Counted from the stretch's first letter, positions 1-8,469 are shown. The stretch is 64,000 bases of DNA from a candidate division WOR-3 bacterium (GCA_039801085.1 JBDRTY010000004.1:1-64000); one strand, 5' to 3'. A program made the numbers and translations. The notes: a model not told the origin generated them from the letters alone.

Positions 1-2792
1 GTGTCCACATCATCATATGCCCAGTAGCTGACCGCGGTGCCGCCGGTGTCCGGAATCGGATCGCAGGAGCGGATCTCGCCGACCATGATGGTGAAGGGAA
101 TCACCCGCGAATAACCGCCGAGCGCCGAGACATACAGGGTGCAGGAAACCCTGGTCTCCGGCGGAATCACCAGCGTCTGCACCCGGAACGGGTCCGCCAG
201 GTTGCGCTGGCTGCTGTCGGGCAGGATCAGCCCGAAGCTGGCAAGTGAGTCCTCAACCAGCAGTCTCGGATCCCCGGACCGCAGCAGGGCGTTGACATTA
301 CTGGCTCTGCCCAGTCCGGCGTTACGCAGGGTGAGGATCAGCTCCACCCGCTCCTGCGGGTCCAGCCGGCCGTTGCGGTTGCCGCCGGCAGCGGTGTCGA
401 TCACGCTCAAGCCCGCATACTCCAGGCGCGGTGCGCCCACCCGCAGGTTGATGAATGAGCTCCAGACCGAATCATTCGCATCCTGGCAGACCAGCGTGAA
501 CCGGATGACATGGCCGTTGGTGCAGGCCGGGGCAACTGCAAAGTGAAAGCCGTCCGGACCGGTGAATGCCGAGTCGTGCGCCGGAACAGTGCCGAAATCC
601 CTCACCGAGTCCAGGATCGTGATCAGGGGGTCGGCAATCCGGATTCTGCCCGAGACCGAGCTTGCCCCCACCTCGCCGTAGTTCTTTACCCAGGTCGGCA
701 GGTTGATAATCTCACCCGGGTTGATGATGCCATCACCATTGCCGCCGGCAGAATCATCAACAAACGACCGCAGATACATCACATACGGACTGTTTGGTGC
801 CCGGGCAAGGACTGTTCCTTCGTAAGGAACAAACCCCTGCCCCGTTACCACCAGCGAAAACTCGCCCGGTGTAGCAGCATTAATTGACAGGGTAACATTA
901 CCACCCGGGTCGGTATAGCCATAGACATAAAACTCGCCCGGTTTCCAGGCACAGACCAGTGCATCTTTGACCGGAGTGCCGTTTTTCATCACTGTGACCG
1001 GTAACTCATACTGCCCCAATGGCACTGCCGGCGGATAGACTACGTCCGCATTCACCAAAGGACCGGTCCAAACCGTTAATGCCGGGTCCCCCAGCCAGAG
1101 ATACATCCGGGCATTGTCCGTGCCTCCCTGTGATGCATAAAACTTCTGAATATAGGCGTTGGCATTGCAGAGCATCCACCCTAAATCATAAACCGGGGTC
1201 GGATAGTTTCGGACACCGGGGATGACAATGGTGAAAGTATCGCCAAGGCAGCGGAAAAGTGTTGAATCCCAGCCATGATTGGGAATCGTATAGGATGCTT
1301 CAGTTGCACCCAGCGATGCGACCGCGCCACCTGGATATTTCCTCATCCACGCTTCTCCCAGACAGGTCCCGACCGAAAGCACATGATTCAGACAGCAACA
1401 GTTGATGACAACCGGAGTTCGATCACCATTATTCAGCGCATTAATATGACTGATTGTCCAGGATTGGGACGATGCATCCCATGAGGACCAGTCGGTTTCC
1501 GAGCCGTGTCCGCGATAATTGATCACCACCCGACCCTCATTGATATCAGCAGTGACCATCGCATTGGTTCCTCCCGCTCCCCCCATAATCGTATCAAAGT
1601 TATACCGGTAAAGTGGATAGGGAAAGTTGTAAATACCACGGGTGCAGGCGGAATACTTTTCCGGATACTGCTCACTGTGTGCTGCCAGTCCGGCTTTAGC
1701 GGTCCAGTCACCCGCAGGCGGACTTTTCTCAAACATCAGTGTCTTCCTAATCTGGTTATCAAGATCACCTATACTTGAAGGACTGAAGCGTCCGACACCA
1801 AGCTCAAAGTAGTCATCACCGCCGGACGGCGGCTGGAGGTCGGCGTACCACATATCGGAAAAGCCGACACCTGGATAGGCATAGCCGGGCACTTCGTTAT
1901 ATTCACCGACCAGCAGAACCCAGCGGAGGACAGGCGGTGTATTACGGTTGTATTCTGCCCGGATCGAATCCTTGATTTCGGTAGTGGTCCACGAGGATTT
2001 GGCAATCACCCGGGTTTCAATCCCCCGTTTCTGATGCCAGTTCACAAGCGAATCCAGCCAGCTGCCGGTGTAATTTGAATGCGCAATCACCAGATAACGC
2101 ACACCCGGGCTGTCAATCCAGTCAACATCAAGGTTATACCGTCCCGGATTATCAATCAGGGTGCGCAGGATTGGCAATGTCCAGGGCTCAACCTGATGGC
2201 GCTGGAAGGTCCCGGAATGGTTAACTCTGATAACCAGTTTCCGGGCGACATAAAGTTCCCGGCGTGCCGGATTGTAACGGACCGGATTGATTTCCACCGT
2301 GGCAAACGGCAGTCCGCGCCAGCTGGTCTGCAGTTTCAACCGGGCAACCGTCTCGGGATAAACCAGATCCTGCTGGTAAAAATTGTAATCCACAGTCCAA
2401 TCCGGTGTATCCAGATCGGTCAGCGGTTTCTGTGCCGGATACACCAGAACATTGTTCACCGTCTCAAACTCAGTGACAATTACCTGCAGGTCCGCGGTCG
2501 CCTGATCTGGAAGAGCGAGATTGCGGATGATAACCGGCAGCTGAGGCCTGCCCACCTCTCCTGTCTGTGCCGGCTCACCGGGAATCTGCACCACTGTCCA
2601 GCTCTGACCTGATATCAGCTCCCTGCTCATATCCAGTCCCGGAAGCCCGATTTCGATTATCGTCGCCTGATCACCACTGGCGCTTATTGCCACTTCAGCC
2701 GGTGCCGGCTTCTGACTTGTAATCGGCAGCCAGCTGCCGAACCCGGCACTCACTGATAAAAGCAGCGCTATCAAAATAATGTTGTTTATCAC
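1..2792 (-). CDS. Gingipain-type C25 family cysteine peptidase, secreted (C-terminus outside window)
   Basis: The reading frame is open from a GTG at 2792 to the window edge, so at least 930 residues are present and the stop is outside. A hydrophobic N-terminal segment (INNIILIALLLSVSAGFG) looks like a signal peptide. It is followed by a propeptide-like region and then a C25 catalytic domain. The catalytic His is in RGHGSETDW (His429) and the catalytic Cys in VINCCCLNH (Cys467 by alignment with the gingipain CVN motif), followed by a GEAWMR segment as in the family. After the peptidase come at least two beta-rich domains with NGDGIINPGE- and NRNGRLDPQE-like repeats, typical of secreted FCB-group proteins. 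AAGGAGG precedes the GTG and overlaps the end of the Memo-AMMECR1 gene 13 bp upstream, so it is the last visible gene of that operon. Substrate is unknown. A sorting domain, if any, would lie outside the window. Confidence 0.85.
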   Translation of the reverse strand, partial: MINNIILIALLLSVSAGFGSWLPITSQKPAPAEVAISASGDQATIIEIGLPGLDMSRELISGQSWTVVQIPGEPAQTGEVGRPQLPVIIRNLALPDQATADLQVIVTEFETVNNVLVYPAQKPLTDLDTPDWTVDYNFYQQDLVYPETVARLKLQTSWRGLPFATVEINPVRYNPARRELYVARKLVIRVNHSGTFQRHQVEPWTLPILRTLIDNPGRYNLDVDWIDSPGVRYLVIAHSNYTGSWLDSLVNWHQKRGIETRVIAKSSWTTTEIKDSIRAEYNRNTPPVLRWVLLVGEYNEVPGYAYPGVGFSDMWYADLQPPSGGDDYFELGVGRFSPSSIGDLDNQIRKTLMFEKSPPAGDWTAKAGLAAHSEQYPEKYSACTRGIYNFPYPLYRYNFDTIMGGAGGTNAMVTADINEGRVVINYRGHGSETDWSSWDASSQSWTISHINALNNGDRTPVVINCCCLNHVLSVGTCLGEAWMRKYPGGAVASLGATEASYTIPNHGWDSTLFRCLGDTFTIVIPGVRNYPTPVYDLGWMLCNANAYIQKFYASQGGTDNARMYLWLGDPALTVWTGPLVNADVVYPPAVPLGQYELPVTVMKNGTPVKDALVCAWKPGEFYVYGYTDPGGNVTLSINAATPGEFSLVVTGQGFVPYEGTVLARAPNSPYVMYLRSFVDDSAGGNGDGIINPGEIINLPTWVKNYGEVGASSVSGRIRIADPLITILDSVRDFGTVPAHDSAFTGPDGFHFAVAPACTNGHVIRFTLVCQDANDSVWSSFINLRVGAPRLEYAGLSVIDTAAGGNRNGRLDPQERVELILTLRNAGLGRASNVNALLRSGDPRLLVEDSLASFGLILPDSSQRNLADPFRVQTLVIPPETRVSCTLYVSALGGYSRVIPFTIMVGEIRSCDPIPDTGGTAVSYWAYDDVD

Positions 2793-2804
2793 TCCGCCTC
2801 CTTT

Positions 2805-4295
2805 TTATTTCTGATACTGCTTCTCGCCGAAAACCTCTCCGGTAAACACATACAGCTCGGCATTTTTATCCTGATAGGCATCAGGAGGCAATCCTGCCTT
2901 GCGACAGGTCCATTCCAGAAACTGTTTTCTATCCCATCCCTGTTCCACCGGCACCTGCGGCAGCAGCAGTCCGGAATGAAAACCCTTTCTGATTACCAGC
3001 CCGTGCCTGCCTACGATCACCGCCGCGGGGTCGTAAATCCGTTGTAACGGCGAGAGCACTGTAATTTCAATATCAATATCCTTCAGCTCCTCTGGCTCGA
3101 CTGGCGGAAACCGGGGATCCTCAGTCGCCGCACTGATCGCCATATCCCGGGTTGCCAGATAGAGCGGTTTGACCGGTTCCACATAACCGATACAGCCGCG
3201 AAGCTCACCCTGCTTGTGCAGAGTAACAAATACACCCCGCATCTCCTTTAATCGCTCGCTTACCGGTGTAAACGCCGGAATTCTGCCATACCGGACATAC
3301 TCCTCAATTGTCCGGCGGGCAATCTCAAGCAGATTTTTTTTCTCTTCCCGGCTCAACGCTGTCTCTGCACCTGATTCCGCTGCTGAACCTCCCGCATCCT
3401 GAACAAAAGCAACCGCACTGTAACCGACACAATAACCACCACGCTCACCGAGCACATCGCTGGAATTGGTCCGATGGAGAAGAACCGCCCGGCTGGCACC
3501 AAGCTCCCGGGCGGCGATCATCAGTGTCACAATCGGAAATCCTCCGCAGGCTAACGGCTTCTGATCCTGATAGGATTGCACCAGCGCCGCATAGAAACTG
3601 CGGGGATCAAGCTTCAGCATCAGCTCCACAGTCAGCGAATCGGTTGCCTTTGCCTCAGTATAGGAATATCCGTGATAGAGGTCAGAAGAGGCAAGCAGCA
3701 ACACATTTTTGCCCCTGACTGCCCGGGCAATACCCTTACCCGCCGCCTCGCACTGTTCATAGGTTGGAAAGAGCAGCATGATCGGCACAATCCTGAAATT
3801 TTTCAGCACTCGCTGGAGAAACGGCAGCTGGACTTCAAGCGAATGCTCCTGAGCATGAACCGCCGGCAGTTCAGCAAAATATTTATCCTCCCTGATAATT
3901 GATTTTGCCAGCCCCTCATCAACCTCAACAATACCCAGAGGCGTCTCCCATTTTCCACTTGCGTAGACAGCGGCACGGTCAAAATCGGCGCGATGGCTCG
4001 TGCCCAGCATCACCACCGTCACCGAATCCATGCCGGCAAGCAGCTTGTAGGCATGGGCAGCAGTCAGCCCAGAATAGTCTATCCCGGCATGGGGCACCTG
4101 AATCCCGATTACCTGGCCCCCAGGGGCTGGCGGATTTGCCTGCCCCAGCAGACGGTCAATCTTTCCTGCCAGCTGCTGAGGATCGGCCGGATAAAACTGT
4201 CCGGCAACTGCTGATTTACGCACCATCCTGTCCTCCTTCGGTGCTGCACATAGAACAGCAAGCAGCACCAGCCATATGGTTATCAAACGGTTCAT
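2805..4295 (-). CDS. AmmeMemoRadiSam system proteins B and A fused (Memo-AMMECR1), with export signal
   Basis: The protein has 496 residues. Residues about 25-300 match the Memo family (AmmeMemoRadiSam protein B), with VPHAGIDYSG, GTSHRADFD and SSDLYHGYSY carrying the metal/catalytic-type His and Asp residues. Residues about 320-490 match AMMECR1 (protein A), with the signature LRGCIG at Cys368. The two halves are often separate genes. The chosen ATG at 4295 lies one base after the TAG of the BadF-type gene and gives MNRLITIWLVLLAVLC, a signal-peptide-like start. The alternative is the internal ATG at MVRKSAVAG, which would give a cytoplasmic protein. The biochemical function of this family is unresolved and the radical SAM partner is not in the window. 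Operon position links it to the activase-like genes upstream. Confidence 0.9.
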   Translation of the reverse strand: MNRLITIWLVLLAVLCAAPKEDRMVRKSAVAGQFYPADPQQLAGKIDRLLGQANPPAPGGQVIGIQVPHAGIDYSGLTAAHAYKLLAGMDSVTVVMLGTSHRADFDRAAVYASGKWETPLGIVEVDEGLAKSIIREDKYFAELPAVHAQEHSLEVQLPFLQRVLKNFRIVPIMLLFPTYEQCEAAGKGIARAVRGKNVLLLASSDLYHGYSYTEAKATDSLTVELMLKLDPRSFYAALVQSYQDQKPLACGGFPIVTLMIAARELGASRAVLLHRTNSSDVLGERGGYCVGYSAVAFVQDAGGSAAESGAETALSREEKKNLLEIARRTIEEYVRYGRIPAFTPVSERLKEMRGVFVTLHKQGELRGCIGYVEPVKPLYLATRDMAISAATEDPRFPPVEPEELKDIDIEITVLSPLQRIYDPAAVIVGRHGLVIRKGFHSGLLLPQVPVEQGWDRKQFLEWTCRKAGLPPDAYQDKNAELYVFTGEVFGEKQYQK

Positions 4296-4296
4296 T

Positions 4297-5250
4297 CTAA
4301 TTTCCTGACCATTTACCGCACCGGTCACCGTAACGGTCTATCACTTCAGCAGCACGGAAGGTCTCTACCACCTCACACCGGTTCGGACAGCCATCACACT
4401 CAAACACGCGGGTTGCAAACTCAGTCTGGGCGACCTCGAATCCGGCAAAACGGCTCGCCTGGCCGCTGGTTGCCTCAGCTGCAAGGATTGCAGCACCAAT
4501 TGCTCCCATCACCAGAAAATATTCCGGAACGGTAATTTCCTGCCCCAGCGCCCGCTCAAACGCCGCCCTGACCCCGACATTAGCTGCCACACCTCCCTGA
4601 AAGAGTATTCTGGGTCTGATCTCCTTCCCTTTGGCAACCGTATTAAGATAATTGCGTACAATCGCATCACACAGACCGGCAATGATATCATCGGTCGGCA
4701 CACCCAGCTGTGCCTTGTGAATCATATCCGACTCGGCGAACACAGTGCACCGGCCCGCGATGCTCACCCGGTTTTGCGCCCGCAAAGCCCGGGTGCCGAA
4801 CTCTTCAATTGGAATCTGAAGCCGGGCTGCCTGATGGTCGAGGAAACTGCCGGTGCCGGCAGCACAGACCGTATTCATCGCAAAATCTACCGGAATTCCG
4901 TCCCGGAGAATGATAATCTTGGAATCCTGTCCGCCAATCTCCAGCACCGTCTGGACATCCGGGTAATAAGTCCCGGCTGCCACCGCATGAGCGATGATCT
5001 CATTCTTGACGATATCCGCCTGAATCATCACCCCGGCGAGCCTTCGTGCCGAACCGGTAGTCCCCGCACCCAGAATCCGCAACCGGGAATCAACTTCACT
5101 GCCCAGCTCCTTCAGGAGCTGGCGGATGGAATTGATCGGGTTGCCCTGAGTACGGAGATACCGATAGGCAACCACCCGGTAGTCCCGGTCAATTACCACC
5201 CCTTTCGTGGAGATGGAGCCGACATCAATTCCCAGAAACCCTTCGTGCAT
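4297..5250 (-). CDS. BadF/BadG/HgdC-type acyl-CoA dehydratase activase ATPase
   Basis: The protein has 317 residues and belongs to the ASKHA-fold activators that use ATP to drive an electron to a very low potential acceptor (2-hydroxyacyl-CoA dehydratases, benzoyl-CoA reductase, double-cubane proteins). It shows the phosphate-binding motif GIDVGSISTKG at residues 7-17 and EIGGQDSK near 104-111. The two Cys that bridge a [4Fe-4S] cluster between subunits are in NTVCAAGTGS (Cys129) and AGRCTVFAESD (Cys168), with the spacing of HgdC. A C-terminal CDGCPNRC adds three more Cys. The ATG at 5250 was chosen because GGAG lies 8 nt upstream and the motif begins at once; it overlaps the preceding gene by 26 nt. 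No dehydratase subunit of standard HgdA/HgdB type is visible here, so the partner is probably the COG3580/COG3581-type pair just upstream. Confidence 0.92.
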   Translation of the reverse strand: MHEGFLGIDVGSISTKGVVIDRDYRVVAYRYLRTQGNPINSIRQLLKELGSEVDSRLRILGAGTTGSARRLAGVMIQADIVKNEIIAHAVAAGTYYPDVQTVLEIGGQDSKIIILRDGIPVDFAMNTVCAAGTGSFLDHQAARLQIPIEEFGTRALRAQNRVSIAGRCTVFAESDMIHKAQLGVPTDDIIAGLCDAIVRNYLNTVAKGKEIRPRILFQGGVAANVGVRAAFERALGQEITVPEYFLVMGAIGAAILAAEATSGQASRFAGFEVAQTEFATRVFECDGCPNRCEVVETFRAAEVIDRYGDRCGKWSGN

Positions 5251-6289
5251 ACTTCCGTCTCCGCAGCAGTTCCACAAATGCCTCCAGCCTTGTTACCAGG
5301 CCGGTGGTTGATGTGTGCTCATCAAACGAAAGAAAAAGCAGCGGTACCCCGCTCTGCTCCGATATCCGCTGCAAAGCCTCAAGGGCGATATTCTCCGGCA
5401 TGCAGGTAAACGGGAATACCTGCACAATTCCGTCCACCCCGCGCATCACAAACTGACGTGCCTCCCCCACGGTCCGGATCGCCTCACCGCCCGGACACTC
5501 GGCAAGATACGGCTTTGCCAGTCTTCTCGACCGGCGGTACCCGGCGTCAATATGCAGAAGATAAAGCAGATGGTTATAAAGACAGCGCTCAAAAACAACC
5601 TCGGCTCCAAGTCGTGCCAGTTCCTTCTCAATCTCCTGATTTGCCCGCTGATCAACGGTGTAAAATATCTCGCCTACCAGCCCGATCCGGATATCTGCCC
5701 TTTTACCATTAATGCCGAAAAGACGCACCATTTTCTGCCTTGCCCGCTTCATCTCAGAAATTGTCCGTGCCTGCTCAATCAGAGTCAGAGCCGGACCCTT
5801 TACCTGCTCCGCCCCTTCAAAATCAACCGCCCGCCTGCGATTGAGCAGACGCCGGAAATCCCGGGTTAGAGCACTCTTTACCAACAGGCGGCAGACCGCC
5901 CGCATCACCCGCAACGGTGAAACACCAAACAGCTCCGGTATCAGTTTGAATATGAACCCGGATGCCGAATACTGACTTACCGGCACCAGCCGGAAATCCT
6001 GCTTTATCTGCCGCAACGCCTGCTCCTGAAGAAAATGATAATAGCCGAACCGGCACTTGCGTGCACCAGCCGCCATCAGAAGGATATCAGCACCCCGCTC
6101 CAGCGCCTCGGCGAAGTTACCCAGAGTAATCTTGAACGGCATACACACCAGCTCCGGCGCCAGCTTCACACCGATTTCAACCGTTCTTTTGGAAGTCGGT
6201 GGCGGCAGCACCACCTCGGCACCGAGTTCCTCAATGAACCCCTTCAGCGCCAGGGTATCAAAGCCGAAGTGAGGAATCCCGACCTTCAT
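5225..6289 (-). CDS. Acyl-CoA dehydratase activase-related protein, COG3581 type
   Basis: The protein has 354 residues and resembles the CoA-activase-related family that travels with HgdC-like ATPases. Conserved Cys-containing segments are ELVCMPFKITLGN (about residue 49), AGARKCRFGYYHFLQEQ (about 79), LAECPGGEA and FPFTCMPENIA near the C-terminus; these fit family positions thought to bind an iron-sulfur cluster. Residues near the C-terminus (FLSFDEHTSTTGLVTRLEAF) recur in the next gene upstream, showing that the two are distant paralogues. In many anaerobes these modules are parts of one protein of more than 1000 residues; here they are separate genes. The start ATG has GAAGG 4 nt upstream and lies 7 nt after the preceding stop. 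The reaction is unknown; low-potential electron transfer is an inference from the family. Confidence 0.85.
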   Translation of the reverse strand: MKVGIPHFGFDTLALKGFIEELGAEVVLPPPTSKRTVEIGVKLAPELVCMPFKITLGNFAEALERGADILLMAAGARKCRFGYYHFLQEQALRQIKQDFRLVPVSQYSASGFIFKLIPELFGVSPLRVMRAVCRLLVKSALTRDFRRLLNRRRAVDFEGAEQVKGPALTLIEQARTISEMKRARQKMVRLFGINGKRADIRIGLVGEIFYTVDQRANQEIEKELARLGAEVVFERCLYNHLLYLLHIDAGYRRSRRLAKPYLAECPGGEAIRTVGEARQFVMRGVDGIVQVFPFTCMPENIALEALQRISEQSGVPLLFLSFDEHTSTTGLVTRLEAFVELLRRRKYARRVSGN

Positions 6290-6296
6290 CAGACCT

Positions 6297-7211
6297 TCAG
6301 CATCCTGCCGCCGACCCGAATCTGCTCCAACGCCCCCGGTGCAGCAGCTCGACGAACGCCTCTACCCGGGTCACCAGACCGGCAATCCCGGTATGCTCAT
6401 CAATGACCAACAGGAGAAACGGCACCCCGTTACTTTGTGCCCGGCTGCGCATGAACTCAGCAACCAGGGAATCGGGACCGCAACCCATCGATACTACCAT
6501 GCAGAACCCGTCAACCCGGCCCAGCAGGTATTCAAACGCATTATACAGCTCCCGCTCATAAACCCAGCGGATATTGTGGGCAAAACCGGACCGGTTCAGC
6601 AACACCCTTTCCGGCAGTGACTCTTTCGTTATGATTTCATAACCATTCTGCCGGAAGGTCCTGATAATTGCCCCGGCGATAAACTCATCATTCAGATTGT
6701 AAAAATGGCCGATCAGTCCTACGGTCCGCCTGCCGGCTGCCGGCAGGTTATCCTCATTTCGCTCCCGCTTCCCTCTTTCCGACCGGAGCGCCCGACGCCA
6801 CCCCTGCCATACCCGAACCGGATTGGCACAGATTGCCAGCCCGGCAGTCAGATGCGCCCGGGTAAAGTTTCCCTTGATACTGGGAGCGATCAGACGCACC
6901 TTTTCACCCAGAATCATCCGGGCAACATCAACGATACCGATCATCTTCGGACAGGCATAAAGTCCGTCATAAAGCCAGTCCAGACGGGGAAAGAAAATTG
7001 CATCCGCATGCTCCTTCAGATAAAGGAGATGTCCGGCAACTATCTTGATCGGCAGACAAACCTCACCTGAAACACACTTCAGCCCCTGCTCCAGAATCAC
7101 TTCATCGGTCTGGGGACTGAGCACCACCTCCACCCCCAGGTTACGCAGATAATTTTCCCACAGCGAGCCATAACGGTAATAAAGCAGTGCCCGCGGTATG
7201 CCGACTTTCAT
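6297..7211 (-). CDS. Acyl-CoA dehydratase activase-related protein, COG3580/DUF2229 type
   Basis: The protein has 304 residues and is the first gene of the five-gene operon. It starts MKVGIPRALLYYRYG and carries the family Cys sites: KCVSGEVCLPIKIVAGH (residues about 46-62), YACPKMIG (about 91) and VVSMGCGPDSLVAEF (about 244). The C-terminal VIDEHTGIAGLVTRVEAFVELL is shared with the following COG3581-type gene. The ATG at 7211 was preferred over an adjacent TTG at 7214 because a TTGACT-16-TAAAAT promoter ends exactly 6 nt upstream, which predicts a leaderless transcript starting at this ATG; there is no Shine-Dalgarno. A charged, poorly conserved stretch around residues 140-157 contains a 19-nt DNA palindrome. 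Function is probably as an iron-sulfur partner of the downstream ATPase. Confidence 0.85.
   Translation of the reverse strand: MKVGIPRALLYYRYGSLWENYLRNLGVEVVLSPQTDEVILEQGLKCVSGEVCLPIKIVAGHLLYLKEHADAIFFPRLDWLYDGLYACPKMIGIVDVARMILGEKVRLIAPSIKGNFTRAHLTAGLAICANPVRVWQGWRRALRSERGKRERNEDNLPAAGRRTVGLIGHFYNLNDEFIAGAIIRTFRQNGYEIITKESLPERVLLNRSGFAHNIRWVYERELYNAFEYLLGRVDGFCMVVSMGCGPDSLVAEFMRSRAQSNGVPFLLLVIDEHTGIAGLVTRVEAFVELLHRGRWSRFGSAAGC
6729..6747. repeat. 19-nt perfect palindrome inside the COG3580-type gene
   Basis: CCTGCCGGC, a single T, then GCCGGCAGG form a perfect inverted repeat with 9-nt arms. It lies within a charged, probably disordered insert of the protein (around NLPAAGRR). With only one central base the DNA can pair across the axis but an RNA hairpin would need to open inner pairs. 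It may be chance in a GC-rich linker or a small inserted palindrome. Confidence 0.6.
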
Positions 7212-7217
7212 CAATTC

Positions 7218-7245
7218 ATTTTAATCCGGTTGACCATCAAGTCAA
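7218..7245 (-). promoter_or_regulatory. Promoter of the activase/Memo/C25 operon, leaderless type
   Basis: TTGACT (7245-7240) and TAAAAT (7223-7218) are separated by 16 nt. The -10 box ends 6 nt before the ATG at 7211, so transcription should begin at or next to the start codon. No Shine-Dalgarno is present. Confidence 0.7.
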
Positions 7246-7640
7246 TAACCAGACCTGTCCACCCCGATACCGCCGCTCCTGCCCGCCACCCGCCCACAGA
7301 GACAGACCTGTACCCATTCACCGTCAAACCGGTTACCAATTTAGACCACCCGTACCCCGACCGGCATAAACCCAGTGTCGACCCCGGATGCCCCACCTGA
7401 ACCCCACCGGCCACATACCTGACCGGCACCCATCATCAGAGCCCCTCATCTGTACCAGAGGCTGCCCGGGGCTAGCCCCCCCTAATGAAGACCAGCGGAA
7501 TAACTACAGGAAAATCAATGAGTTATTAAAAAGCATCCGGAACAGAATCTGTGCAGAACTTTACACACATGACCCGCACTTTTCTCTGTTCACTGTCTTT
7601 ACAGTAATAAGTTCGGTCTTAAACGATTTTTACCGGACAA
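7246..7640. other. Noncoding divergent intergenic region, C-rich on the plus strand
   Basis: About 400 bp lie between two divergent promoters. I see no credible coding frame and no tRNA or riboswitch fold. The part from about 7250 to 7490 is strongly C-rich on the plus strand and contains a 12-nt palindrome GGGGCTAGCCCC at 7468-7479. The rest is AT-richer and leads into the promoter at 7641. Confidence 0.6.
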
Positions 7641-7668
7641 TTGACATCACGATTGGTAATTTTAAAAT
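7641..7668 (+). promoter_or_regulatory. Promoter of the TPR membrane-protein gene
   Basis: Consensus TTGACA (7641-7646) is followed by a 16-nt spacer and TAAAAT (7663-7668), 9 nt before the GTG at 7678. A second reading, AATAAT at 7666-7671, lies exactly 6 nt before the GTG but needs a 19-nt spacer. Either way the leader to GTG would be nearly absent. Confidence 0.65.
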
Positions 7669-7677
7669 AATAACATC

Positions 7678-8469
7678 GTGAAACACCGTCAGAACAGAGA
7701 AAAGGGCTTTATGGTCCGCAATCCGTGGCTGTGGACCGGAATCGGCATTGTAGTAATAATAGTCCTGCTGTTTCTTGCCCGGACCCTTTCCCAGCCGCCA
7801 CCGAACAAGACCGATACCGGCAGGATTGCGCTGAAAAAGCAGAACCTTGATGCCTATACCCTGATGGCGGGCACGATTCAGTTTGATACCGCCCTGCTTG
7901 CCCCACTGGCACCGGATTTTCGCCAGCAGTTGCAGCAGCTGCTGAGAATGATCTCTAATCGGGAACTGGCTGATGTCATTGCCCGGCTGAACCGGATGCG
8001 CCGTAATTCTGCCTATGAATCCGGATTAATCCGGTTATTACTCGGTGTGTGCTATTACGAACTGGGACAGCCTGAACCTGCGCTCAGCGCCTTCCGTTCC
8101 GGGGTGAAGCTACTGGATACACTGACAGCACCGGATGAATATCTCCAGCGGCTTATCGCCGGGCTGGGATTCAACTGCGGCTATCTGTTTCAATTTTATT
8201 CCTATCCGGAAAGCGCCCGGCACTACTACACCCTGAGCCACCGTGCGCTCAGTTCACTGGCAGAAGCGGACCGTCAGTTTGCTGGCAGTCTGCTGAACAA
8301 TCTGGGTCTCGCCCTGGAAACCCTTGGTGACACTGTTAACGCACAACGGTCTTATCTTCAAGCACTGAATTACCTGGACACAACCGGCACGACGCCGGAA
8401 GCGCTGCGCCTGCAGAAAAATCTCCGCCGCAACTTCAGAGCATCTCCTGCGGGTCAACATCAATCCTGA
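7678..8469 (+). CDS. Membrane-anchored tetratricopeptide-repeat protein
   Basis: The protein has 263 residues. A short basic N-terminus is followed by one transmembrane helix (WTGIGIVVIIVLLFLA, residues about 18-33), so the rest is probably periplasmic. Residues about 90-250 form TPR-like helix pairs, for example LGVCYYELGQPEPALSAFR and NNLGLALETLGDTVNAQRSYLQAL. No enzymatic motif is seen; a scaffold role is likely. GTG at 7678 follows the promoter almost directly (leaderless). The alternative is ATG at 7711, with AAAGGG 4 nt upstream and a leader of about 36 nt. The 3' end overlaps the convergent priA by 35 bp. Confidence 0.75.
   Translation: MKHRQNREKGFMVRNPWLWTGIGIVVIIVLLFLARTLSQPPPNKTDTGRIALKKQNLDAYTLMAGTIQFDTALLAPLAPDFRQQLQQLLRMISNRELADVIARLNRMRRNSAYESGLIRLLLGVCYYELGQPEPALSAFRSGVKLLDTLTAPDEYLQRLIAGLGFNCGYLFQFYSYPESARHYYTLSHRALSSLAEADRQFAGSLLNNLGLALETLGDTVNAQRSYLQALNYLDTTGTTPEALRLQKNLRRNFRASPAGQHQS

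Noticed and set aside
139-546. Plus-strand ORFs across 139-2612
   Set aside because: They lie antisense to the C25 peptidase frame, which is open over the whole region, has a signal peptide and catalytic motifs; the plus-strand frames show no family features.
4297-4328. Longer N-terminus for the Memo-AMMECR1 protein from 4328
   Set aside because: The extra 11 residues overlap the upstream gene and precede the signal-peptide-like segment; the ATG at 4295 directly after the upstream stop is a better start.
7187-7429. Short ORFs in the intergenic region near 7187-7681
   Set aside because: They are Pro/Arg-rich products of C-rich DNA with no ribosome site and overlap the promoters.
7468-7479. 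GGGGCTAGCCCC as an operator or terminator
   Set aside because: It is a single short palindrome in C-rich DNA with no loop, no T-run and no second copy near a promoter.
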